Shown piece by piece: positions 43,767-52,034 of a stretch of 64,000 nucleotides of DNA; position 1 is the first letter of the stretch; the number at the start of each line of letters is the position of its first letter. The stretch lies in assembly GCF_025950235.1 (NCBI RefSeq), contig NZ_JAPDDT010000005.1:336602-400601 (forward strand). The letters are read 5' to 3'. The DNA comes from Luteolibacter arcticus (GTDB lineage Bacteria > Verrucomicrobiota > Verrucomicrobiia > Verrucomicrobiales > Akkermansiaceae). The position numbers were made by a program, and so were the translations under genes. The notes under the pieces are model-generated. The model had not been told where the DNA came from and made no database searches. It was given only the letters and a program-made list of their open reading frames with translations.

Positions 43767-45821
43767 TTACCAGCGTGGCTCGATTTCGAGGAACCACGTG
43801 CGCGGGCCACGGCGGATGCCGAAGACGACGCTGCGCGGTTTGCTGTCGCGGAGCGAGATGAGTTTCGTCTTGAGAGTGTCGATTTCGTTCATCGGCGTGC
43901 CGTCGATGGTGAGGATCACATCGTCCGGCGAGAGCCCGCCGAGAGCGGCCCAACCGCTGGGCTCGACCTTCATCACGGAGATACCGGCCGGCTCCAGATC
44001 GAGCTCGGCCTTCATCTTGTCGCGCTGGGCGGTGGAAAGCTGGCGGGCGGTGAATTCGAAGAGTTCGTCCTTGTACTCCCGCAGCTCGCTGTCATCGATC
44101 GGCCGCGGCGCGAGCGAGACGTTCCACGTCTGCGGCTGACCGGCGCGCATACCAGTCAGCTCGACGGTCGCATCGACCGGATAGGCGAGGATCAGCTCAG
44201 GAAAAGTCTCGGAGTCTTCCGGGCGGCGGGCGTTGATGATCTTGCCATCCAGCTTGAGCAACAGATCGCCTTCTAACAAACCTGCCCGCTTTGCCGGTGA
44301 ATCCGGCGCGAGCGAAGTCACACGCACGCCCTTCTTGCCAGCGATGCCGAGCGCGGTCGCGAGCTCGTCGGTGATGACCTGGGTGGCGAGACCCATCCAC
44401 GCTTTCTCCGCAAGACGCGGCTTCACCGGATCCTTCACGGGGCCGACCTTCACCACGGTCGCGAACTGCTGGCGATCCCGCTCGAACTCGACGAGCAGAG
44501 GCTTCGGCTCGGTGACATCTTTGACAAAATCCGTCGTGAAGGCGATCAGCTCGGCGCGGTTCTTCATCGGCTTGCCGCCGACCTTCACGATCACGTCTCC
44601 GCCACGCAGGGGTGGCTTCGCTTCGGAGGAAGGTCCGCCGCCGCGCACGGTATCGACCAGTACCCCGTCCTTGTCGTCGCGTGATTTCTCAAGCGCGGAG
44701 ACCTGGGTGAAGTCGCGGGTCGTCAGGCCCCACTCGCGCAGTTCGCCTTCCTTTGCCTGCGTCGGTTCGCGGACCACGGTGGTGAGCTTCCACGTGTGCG
44801 GCTGGCCACCGCGCTGGCCGGCCAGGGTGACCTCGGTGCCGGGCGTGGTATTGAGCACCATCGCATTGAAAATCGGCAAATCCTCCGCGGCATGGCAGTC
44901 CGGCAAGGCCGTGCCCTGATACGCGGTGATGAAGTCACCGGGCTGAATGCCGGCATTCGCGGCGGGGCTGCCCTTCCATACGGAAGCGACCAGCGCGCCC
45001 TTCTTGTCCGCCATGCTGCGCAGAAGCGGCTGGACTTCCACGCCGATCCAACTGCGGGTCACGCTGCCCTTGTCGATCAGCTCGGCGGCCACCTTCTTCG
45101 CGAGATTCGAGGGAATCGCGCCGCCAAGGCTGGCGATGCCGACTTCATTCACGCCGATGATTTCACCGGCCGGATTGACCAAGGGGCCACCGCTGTTGCC
45201 GGGATAAATGATCGCGTCGTGGCCGATCCAGCGGACCAGTTCGCCGACCTTTTCGCCATCGAGCGTCAGGCCGATCTGGTGGCGCGGCACGATCATCTCG
45301 GTATTCGCGACGATGCCGCGGGTGACCGATTGCGAGAGCCCGCCGGGGCTACCCATCGCGAAGACCAGGTCGCCGGTCTTGAGCGCATCCGAATCGCCGA
45401 AGCCCGCCACGGCGAGCGGCTGGTCCTTGAAGCGGCGGGTGTTCAGGTCCAGCTTGAGAATTGCCAGGTCGGAGAGCGCATCGGTGCCGACCAGCGTGGC
45501 ATCCACCTCATCGTGATTGGAAAGCGTGCAGACGAAGCGCGTGCCGCGGCCGGCGACGTGGTGATTGGTCAGCACGTGGCCCTCGGGCGAAATGATCGCG
45601 CCGCTGCCGCTGCCCTGCATCTTCTTCATCGTGCCGTCGGACCCCTCCTCCATCACCACGTAGATGCGGACCAGCGCGGGATAGACCTTCTTGATGGCAT
45701 CCGAGACCTCGGCGGCGGGCACCGGCACGGATGGAGGCTGGCTGGCATCCTGGGAAAAAACGGGCTGGCAGGTCGCAAACGCGAGCACCAGAAGAGCGGA
45801 ACGGCAGGTCATGAGGGTCAT
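43767..45821 (-). CDS. HtrA/DegP-type serine protease with several PDZ domains
   Basis: A 684-residue exported protease with a signal ending near PVFSQ. The trypsin-like domain covers about residues 40-250, with the triad visible: His88 in LTNHHVA, Asp118 in LSDLAIL and Ser210 in YPGNSGGP. Three or four PDZ-like domains follow (about 265-355, 385-455, 475-560 and 600-680; typical phrases are SPAANAGIQPGDFITAYQG and SPAKRAGLLEGDLLLKLDG). Standard HtrA proteins have one or two PDZ domains, so this is extended. It degrades or refolds damaged envelope proteins in the periplasm. Start choice between the ATG at 45821 and one at 45812 does not alter the product meaningfully. Confidence 0.85.
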   Translation of the reverse strand: MTLMTCRSALLVLAFATCQPVFSQDASQPPSVPVPAAEVSDAIKKVYPALVRIYVVMEEGSDGTMKKMQGSGSGAIISPEGHVLTNHHVAGRGTRFVCTLSNHDEVDATLVGTDALSDLAILKLDLNTRRFKDQPLAVAGFGDSDALKTGDLVFAMGSPGGLSQSVTRGIVANTEMIVPRHQIGLTLDGEKVGELVRWIGHDAIIYPGNSGGPLVNPAGEIIGVNEVGIASLGGAIPSNLAKKVAAELIDKGSVTRSWIGVEVQPLLRSMADKKGALVASVWKGSPAANAGIQPGDFITAYQGTALPDCHAAEDLPIFNAMVLNTTPGTEVTLAGQRGGQPHTWKLTTVVREPTQAKEGELREWGLTTRDFTQVSALEKSRDDKDGVLVDTVRGGGPSSEAKPPLRGGDVIVKVGGKPMKNRAELIAFTTDFVKDVTEPKPLLVEFERDRQQFATVVKVGPVKDPVKPRLAEKAWMGLATQVITDELATALGIAGKKGVRVTSLAPDSPAKRAGLLEGDLLLKLDGKIINARRPEDSETFPELILAYPVDATVELTGMRAGQPQTWNVSLAPRPIDDSELREYKDELFEFTARQLSTAQRDKMKAELDLEPAGISVMKVEPSGWAALGGLSPDDVILTIDGTPMNEIDTLKTKLISLRDSKPRSVVFGIRRGPRTWFLEIEPRW

Positions 45822-45910
45822 GGGTGGGCTGGGGACGCCCTCAAGCGTCCGGCGAATCCGGGCTTGTTCAAGTTAATCCTCCCGTCGGGCCGATTGCAGG
45901 CGCCGCCCGA

Positions 45911-48900
45911 TCACTCCCCGGAACAGGTGCGGATCAGGAAATTCACCAGCACCACCACGGCGACCCCGCCGAACCACGTCAGCCCCGAATTCTCATTACT
46001 GGACGCCTTGGCCTTGGAGGGCACCGGCAGATTCCAGCGCTTCCGCAGCTTGCCCACCTTGCCCTTCGTCCACGGCTGGTGGCTGGCCAGGACACGCTCG
46101 CCCTTCTCCCGCAGGCGCTTCATCGCGAAGTCGTCGGGATAGCGGGTGAAGAAACCGAGCGACGTGCGGGCAAGCTCGGCCGCCTCCCCATCGCGTCCCT
46201 CCGCGGTTGCCACGATCGCCTCCGCGAGCTGGGCGGAGTGGCGGTAGTAGTCGTTCGTCAGGCTCGGCTCGAATTGCTCCAGCGCCTCCTTCGCCTCCGG
46301 GATGCGGCCATCCAGAGCGCATCCCAAGGCCAGCCCGGCGCGCAAGGCCGGGGCATTGTGGCTGGCGGGAAAGCGCGCGAGCCCGGCGCGGCGCACCTCC
46401 ACCGCCTGCCGCAGCAGCGTGTCGATATCACCGGTGCAGGCTTCGTAAAGCGCCGCTAGGTTCACCAGCGTGTGGCCCTCCAGATCCTTCTCGCGGCGCT
46501 GCCAATCGCCAAGCCACTCGGCCCCGTCATTCCCCATCGAGGCTTCGAGCAGGGCGCTACCCATGGCATTCCACAGCGCCCCGTGACCGTGCAGCTCGGC
46601 GCGGTGATCCTTGCGACCCCATGCCTGCAACAGATCGTGGCGGCGGTGCTTGCCGGCATGGCCGATCAGCCAGCGCCACGCCTGAATGCGGCTTTCGCTA
46701 CCCAGCGGCTCGCGGGTGATCCAGCGGACGCTCTCGGTCCACTGCTTCTTCGGCGGCAGGTGCTGGAGGAAGGCGACCAGCGCCCCCGGCGCAGCCACCG
46801 GCCCGTTCTTGAGCTGCTCGCCCAGCCAATTCCCCCACGCGACCTCGCGACCGGCGCGCTGGAACAGATTCCCAATCCAGCCGAACAGGTCCGACCCGGC
46901 CTCCGGGTCCGTCAGCAAGCTCTCCGCCTCCTTGAAGGCCCCGGACAGATCGCCGCGCTTCAGCGTCAGCTCGATCGCATCGCCGGTGACCTTCGAGCCG
47001 CCGACGTAGTGGCGCAGCAGCGCGATGGTGGCAGCCGCCTGGTCGAATTCTCCGCGAGCCATCTGCATGTCGGCAAGCTGGCGGCCGGCGAAAAGATACT
47101 CCGGGTCCAGCGCCAGTGCGCGGCCGTAGGCCTCCATCGCCGCGGTGTCGTTTGCCAATTCCCGCTCCGCCTGGCCCAGGAAGCCGAGGGCAATGGTCGA
47201 GCGCGGCGCGTGGCGCGACCACGTGCGGGCGAGATCGCGCAGCCGCGGCCAATCCGCGCGACGGTTCAGCCAGCCGGCCAATTCGCTGCTGCCCCACCCG
47301 TAGTCAGGCTCGCGTTCCAGCAGCGACTGCATCGCGGCGATTGCTTCCACCGGCCGGCCCGCCCGCATCAGGATCCACGCCCGGCGGCCCTCCAGCTCGC
47401 GCGGCGGCGCGGCTTCACCCGCGATGGCCGCGCAGGCAGCCATCGCCTCATCGTGCTTGCCCTGCTCGCACAGTTGATAGGCCAGTTGATCCCGCAGCCC
47501 TTGGTCGCCGGGCGAAAGCTCAAGCCCGCGGCGAATCGCGGCGATGCTCTCCTCGCTCCGCCCGAGCTCGTCCCACACGCTCAGGGCGACCGGCCACCAC
47601 GACCGCCGGTGACCGTGGCGGAGGCTCGCCTCTTGCAGCCGCGCGATGACTTCCTCCTCCCGCCCGTCCGCCTTCGCCCAACGAGCCTGCGCATCCCAGC
47701 CCCATGAATAGAACGGGCAATTCTCGGCAGCCTTGATCAGCAGCGCCAAGCCCTCGTCGCGGCGGCCGGTGCGGCGCAGGAAATCGGCGAGGCAGCCGTA
47801 ATTCGCGCCGGTCAGCGGCTCCAGCAGCAGCGCCCGCCGTAGCACCGCCTCCGCTTCCGCCAGGCGCCCGAGCCGCTCCAGCACCTCGGCATGCTGCCGC
47901 GCCGCCTCGTCCCAACCGGGCGACAGGTCCACCGCCACCGCGATCGCCTTCTCTTCCTCGGCGTGCCGGCCGGCGGCGTGATGCACCTTGGCCAAATCCA
48001 GCCACGCGCGCGGCAGCAGCGAGAAATTCTCCGTGAGCGTCGTCGCCGCCGCCATCGCCTCGCCATCGAACCGCATCCGCAGCGCCTGCTCGACCCGCGC
48101 CGACCACGTCTGCCACAGGTCCGGCCGCTCGCGGCAGAACTCCTGGAGGTCGCCCAGCAGCACCGGCGGCGCCACGAATCGCCACGCCAGCTCCTGATAA
48201 TCCGGCACGATCTCGCCATTCGATACCTGCCGGCGCATCTCCGCATTGATGAAATGCAGCGTCTCCAGCGAGGCGGCCCGGTCGCTCGCCAGCTCCATCA
48301 GCTCGCGCGCCGCCCATGTGTAATCGATGTCGATCCGCAGTGCCTCCATCAGCGCCGTCCTCGCCTCGTCATTCCTCCCGAATTCCCGCTGCACGGTGGC
48401 GAGAATGCCGAGTGAAAGCGGATCGCGCGGGTCGAGCGCCCCGGCCTCGTGGACGTCGGCCAGCGCCTCGTCCTTGCGCCCCACATCCAGCCGCCGCAGC
48501 GCCCGCTCCCGCCACGCCCAGCGGTCGCGCGGGTCGCGCTCCAGCAATTGATCCAGCGCCTGCAATGCCGCCTCCGGCCTGCCGCGCCGCCACTCTGCCG
48601 CCAGCGCCCACAGGCCGGTCTGCCCCGGGTGCTTCGCCAGCGCGCTGTCTAACAGCGCCATCGCGGCGGTCTCCCCTTCCTCCTCCGCCGTCAGGCGGAC
48701 GAGCCCGCGCCAGGCATCGACCGACAACGGCTGGATCGCGAGCAGGCCGCGCCAGCGCAGGATCGCCAGCCGCCGGTCGCCCGTGAAACCCGCGATCTGC
48801 CCGGATTTCCGCAGCCACCTGGCCTCCGGCACCTTGCCCCGCGCGGCCTCGATCCATGCCAGCCCGCGCTCGCGAAATTCACCGCCCCAGCCGGCCATCA

Positions 48901-51016
48901 TCCCGCCGGCTTCCAGCAACAGCTCGCCATCGTCCGGCCGCGCAGCCCGTGCCTCCTCCAGCACCGCCGCGGCTTCGCGGTCATTGCGGGTGGCATCCAG
49001 GCAAGAGGCCAGCGTGATCCATGGCCCGGCGTCCTTGCGACCGTGGATCCGCACCCGCTCGCGCAGGAATTCCAGTCCTTCCGCCGTGCGCTTGAGGACG
49101 CGGCACGTGTCGAAGTAGGCGCGCGAGTAGCCCTCGAAATCCGGCGACAGCGAGGCCGCCGCGCGCCGCAGGTCGATCGACTCCGCATGGCGGTGCTGCT
49201 TGTCCCGGCAACGCGCCAGGCTTTCGTGGCAACGCCCCGAACTCCGCTGGCGGCGCAGCGCGCGCTTGAGGAAATGCGCGGCCAGCGGCAACTCCCGGGC
49301 GTCCTGCAGCAGCAGCTCGCCCAGCTCCGAGGCGAAGACCGCGTCGCCCTTCGGCACCGCCTTCTCCAGCAGCGCCCGCTGCTCGCCTCGCCGGCCGAGG
49401 CAGGCTAACAAGTACGACTTCCGTAGTAGCAGGTGCCCGTGGTCCGGTGCCCGCTCGAGCAACGCCTCGGTCGCCGCCAGCTCGCGTGGCCAGTCTTGCA
49501 AATACGCCGCCACCCGGGCCTCGCCCTGTAGCGCGAGCATGCTGCCGGGGGCCACCGCCCGCAGCGTGGTGAGAGCCGCATCCACCTTCCACCGGTCGTG
49601 CCCGTCCAGCGCGATGAGCAGGTGATGCGTCGCCTCGTAGGCTGCCTCGTCCGGCAGCAGCAGGCCATCGAGCCGCGCCGCCTCCTCCACCGGCACCAGC
49701 GTCATCCCGCGCGGGCCATCGATCGGGTGATCCTTGATCAAGCCCTTCAGGATCATTTCGCCGAAGTGCCGCTCGGTGGGATCGCGCAGCAGGATCACGC
49801 CGGTGCGATCGTCATAGCCGATGCACGCCTGCATGTGCGCACCCGTGGTCCACTGCGTGGTCAGCGTGAATGGCAGCCCTCGGTCGATCAGCCCGCGCAG
49901 GGTCTCCGGCGTCAGGCGAAACTCGCGAGCGATGAAGCCGTGGCCTTCCGCCCACACGCGCTCCTTGTGCCAGGGCGTGCCCTCATGGCAGATCGCGTCG
50001 GCGATCTCCAGATGATCGTGCTTCTTCCCCCAATACGCCGCCAATGTGGCCAGCGTCGCCGGCGCGCAGGTCATGCGGTGCTGGCGCGTGAAGGGCACGT
50101 CCAGCTTCACCCGCTTGCGCTCGCGCGCGCCCGGTTCGCGCAGCGTCTTCGCGATGATCTTCTGGAAGCCCTCGCCCTTGCGATCGCACAACTCCAGACA
50201 GCCATCGATGTCCCCGGCCATGTAGAGGAAATCCGCCCGCCGTCCGGCCGCCCACTTCTTCCACGACTCGCCCGCCAGCGGCGAAAGTCGCTCCGCTTCA
50301 TCCAGGCACCACAAGGCCTCTGCGTGGTTCTCCCGCTCGCTGTGGATCGTCTGCATCCGCAACGCGAACGCCGCCTGCTGCGCCCCCCGATGCGTCTCTA
50401 ACAAAAGCGCCAGCGCCTCGTCATCCCGACCCATATGGATCAACAGGTCCGCGCACTGCAGCACCGAGGATCGATAGCGTGGCTTGAGCTGCCGCGCATG
50501 CTCGGCCGCCTCCAGCGCCTCCGCATAGCGGTCCTGCGCTTCCAGCAGACCGGACCGCTGGACGTGCAACCATGAGTCCTCCGGATCCAGCTCCAGCGCG
50601 CGGGTGATCTTCGCATGCGCCGGGGTGAAATCCCGCAACGCCGAAAGGCTCCACGCCTGATACGCCAGCAGCTCCGCGCGCGACTCATCCGGCATGTCTC
50701 CCTTCAGCCGGCCATCGATCTCTGCCATCATCTCCTGCGGCGTGTGCCAGGCCGTTCGCGGGAACAGCGCGCGGAAATACCACGTCGGGTGACTGCGCTC
50801 CGCCCGCCAGTTCAGCCAATCGAGCGCCTGCCCCAGCCGGGCATCGCCCAAGTGCGTCGCCAGCGCCGCCGCCTGCCGCCGGGCCTCCCCGTGCGGCCAA
50901 GCCGCCAGCGCCACGCCCGACTCCTGCGCGACCTGCCACGCATCGAGCATCCGCCCGTCTTCCATCGCCGCCTTTATCCCGGCAGTCACCATCGACATTT
51001 CCCGCACTCCACTCAT
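45911..51016 (-). CDS. Giant TPR protein with C39-like cysteine peptidase domain and C-terminal membrane anchor
   Basis: A 1701-residue protein, ATG at 51016 (MSGVREMSMVTAG). Residues 1-290 are TPR-like helix pairs. About 303-440 is a papain-fold C39-like peptidase: LDVPFTRQHRMTCAPATLAT holds the nucleophile Cys317, TGAHMQACIGYDD the His394 and LLRDPTERH the Asp412. Residues 450-1660 are a long array of TPR-like repeats. The chain ends with a single hydrophobic segment (LTWFGGVAVVVLVNFLI) and a short RTCSGE tail. There is no N-terminal signal, so TPRs and peptidase should face the cytoplasm with a tail anchor in the membrane. C39 domains are better known in bacteriocin exporters (Gly-Gly leader processing); here no transporter is attached. 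The scaffold may capture a substrate, or a complex, for cleavage at the membrane. Confidence 0.8.
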   Translation of the reverse strand: MSGVREMSMVTAGIKAAMEDGRMLDAWQVAQESGVALAAWPHGEARRQAAALATHLGDARLGQALDWLNWRAERSHPTWYFRALFPRTAWHTPQEMMAEIDGRLKGDMPDESRAELLAYQAWSLSALRDFTPAHAKITRALELDPEDSWLHVQRSGLLEAQDRYAEALEAAEHARQLKPRYRSSVLQCADLLIHMGRDDEALALLLETHRGAQQAAFALRMQTIHSERENHAEALWCLDEAERLSPLAGESWKKWAAGRRADFLYMAGDIDGCLELCDRKGEGFQKIIAKTLREPGARERKRVKLDVPFTRQHRMTCAPATLATLAAYWGKKHDHLEIADAICHEGTPWHKERVWAEGHGFIAREFRLTPETLRGLIDRGLPFTLTTQWTTGAHMQACIGYDDRTGVILLRDPTERHFGEMILKGLIKDHPIDGPRGMTLVPVEEAARLDGLLLPDEAAYEATHHLLIALDGHDRWKVDAALTTLRAVAPGSMLALQGEARVAAYLQDWPRELAATEALLERAPDHGHLLLRKSYLLACLGRRGEQRALLEKAVPKGDAVFASELGELLLQDARELPLAAHFLKRALRRQRSSGRCHESLARCRDKQHRHAESIDLRRAAASLSPDFEGYSRAYFDTCRVLKRTAEGLEFLRERVRIHGRKDAGPWITLASCLDATRNDREAAAVLEEARAARPDDGELLLEAGGMMAGWGGEFRERGLAWIEAARGKVPEARWLRKSGQIAGFTGDRRLAILRWRGLLAIQPLSVDAWRGLVRLTAEEEGETAAMALLDSALAKHPGQTGLWALAAEWRRGRPEAALQALDQLLERDPRDRWAWRERALRRLDVGRKDEALADVHEAGALDPRDPLSLGILATVQREFGRNDEARTALMEALRIDIDYTWAARELMELASDRAASLETLHFINAEMRRQVSNGEIVPDYQELAWRFVAPPVLLGDLQEFCRERPDLWQTWSARVEQALRMRFDGEAMAAATTLTENFSLLPRAWLDLAKVHHAAGRHAEEEKAIAVAVDLSPGWDEAARQHAEVLERLGRLAEAEAVLRRALLLEPLTGANYGCLADFLRRTGRRDEGLALLIKAAENCPFYSWGWDAQARWAKADGREEEVIARLQEASLRHGHRRSWWPVALSVWDELGRSEESIAAIRRGLELSPGDQGLRDQLAYQLCEQGKHDEAMAACAAIAGEAAPPRELEGRRAWILMRAGRPVEAIAAMQSLLEREPDYGWGSSELAGWLNRRADWPRLRDLARTWSRHAPRSTIALGFLGQAERELANDTAAMEAYGRALALDPEYLFAGRQLADMQMARGEFDQAAATIALLRHYVGGSKVTGDAIELTLKRGDLSGAFKEAESLLTDPEAGSDLFGWIGNLFQRAGREVAWGNWLGEQLKNGPVAAPGALVAFLQHLPPKKQWTESVRWITREPLGSESRIQAWRWLIGHAGKHRRHDLLQAWGRKDHRAELHGHGALWNAMGSALLEASMGNDGAEWLGDWQRREKDLEGHTLVNLAALYEACTGDIDTLLRQAVEVRRAGLARFPASHNAPALRAGLALGCALDGRIPEAKEALEQFEPSLTNDYYRHSAQLAEAIVATAEGRDGEAAELARTSLGFFTRYPDDFAMKRLREKGERVLASHQPWTKGKVGKLRKRWNLPVPSKAKASSNENSGLTWFGGVAVVVLVNFLIRTCSGE

Positions 51017-51115
51017 CTTATCTTGATATCAACGTTCCCTAAACCTCACCGGCAGAACGGGCGTTTGGCGAGCCGAAAGGCGGAGCGTGGGCCGAGTGCC
51101 CGACAAGCTGGGTGC

Positions 51116-51200
51116 GCGGGCCGCTGGCCCGCCGAAGCACCTGACCGTTCCGCCTCCCCTTCCGCTCCGCCCGAGTCGTCGGAGACCCGGACTGCGGCAG
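51116..51200. repeat. Cluster of two short dispersed repeats
   Basis: The 17-base palindrome GCGGGCCGCTGGCCCGC at 51116-51132 recurs at 2782-2798. GTCGGAGACCCGGA followed by TGCGGCAG (51178-51200, one mismatch) recurs at 57716-57738. Both lie in the spacer upstream of the giant TPR gene. Confidence 0.55.
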
Positions 51201-51263
51201 CTCCCCAAGGGTCATCTCCTTAAGAAAGAAAACGCGAAGCCCACTCACCCCGGACAGCCATGC

Positions 51264-51884
51264 TCACTCCGGCTTCTCACCGGGGCCGGGCTCCACCTTC
51301 GGGGTCTCCGGCTTGGCTCCATCTTCAATGTCCCGGGGCTCGTTCTTCGTCTTGGTCATGGCGACGACCTTCAACTGCCCTTCGACGGGCTCGATCACAA
51401 AGTGGGTGACACCGGAGTAGAGCTTTCGCCTCAGGACGGATTCGACTTCGGCGTCGGCGTGAAATTCATCGCCCTCCTTCTCCACCTTGATGCCCTTGAT
51501 GGTGGTCTCCACCTCCTTCAGTCCGGCACCAATCCCTCTCTTCCGGCCCTGGTCGAGCATGCGCTCATAAAAGACCGCGGGCTGAATCGCCCATAGTTCT
51601 TCCGGGGTTTTGGCCTCCAAGGCCTCAAGCATCTCCGTGACGGCGGCGCGGTTGTCATCGTTCACGCCGGCGGAGGTCGTGGGGACCTTCGCGCTCTTCA
51701 GAATTCGGGTCTGAAGTTCCACCAAGGTCTGCGGGTGATACATCGCCACGACGGTCTACCACTCCTGGGCGTGGGTGGCGGCGAAGTAGTCGCGGACCAG
51801 TTTTTTCACCTCCTCCTCGGTGTGGGCAAGCACCGGGCTCGACCAAGTGACGAGAAAGGCGATGCAGCAGGCGGCGAGTTTCAT
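51264..51884 (-). pseudogene. Secreted hypothetical gene interrupted by an in-frame amber codon
   Basis: The ATG at 51884 opens a frame with a good signal peptide (MKLAACCIAFLVTWSSPVLA) and then HTEEEVKKLVRDYFAATHAQ followed by EW. A TAG at 51756-51758 (codon 43) interrupts it, after which the same frame continues for 164 more codons (TVVAMYHPQTLVELQ...) to 51264. A single GAG-to-TAG change explains the interruption. The protein looks like a small NTF2/SnoaL-type domain followed by a charged Glu/Lys/Pro tail. Unless amber is read through or the window carries a sequencing error, the gene is broken. A GTG inside the second part (51749) could start a truncated cytosolic product. Confidence 0.75.
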
Positions 51885-52034
51885 GAGGACAATGGGATGA
51901 TACAGATCACGGCCTCCGTCTCCCAGCGGGAATCGCGCGAAACGCGGCCACGATTCTTTAGAAAGGTACGGGCACTTCAGCAGCCATGGATCCCCGGCCC
52001 GGAATCCAGACGCCAGGCCCTCACCTTTACAAAA

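Noticed and set aside
51756..51758. Programmed stop-codon recoding of the amber codon
   Set aside because: No pyrrolysine or selenocysteine machinery or stem-loop signal can be seen; a point mutation or sequencing error is simpler.
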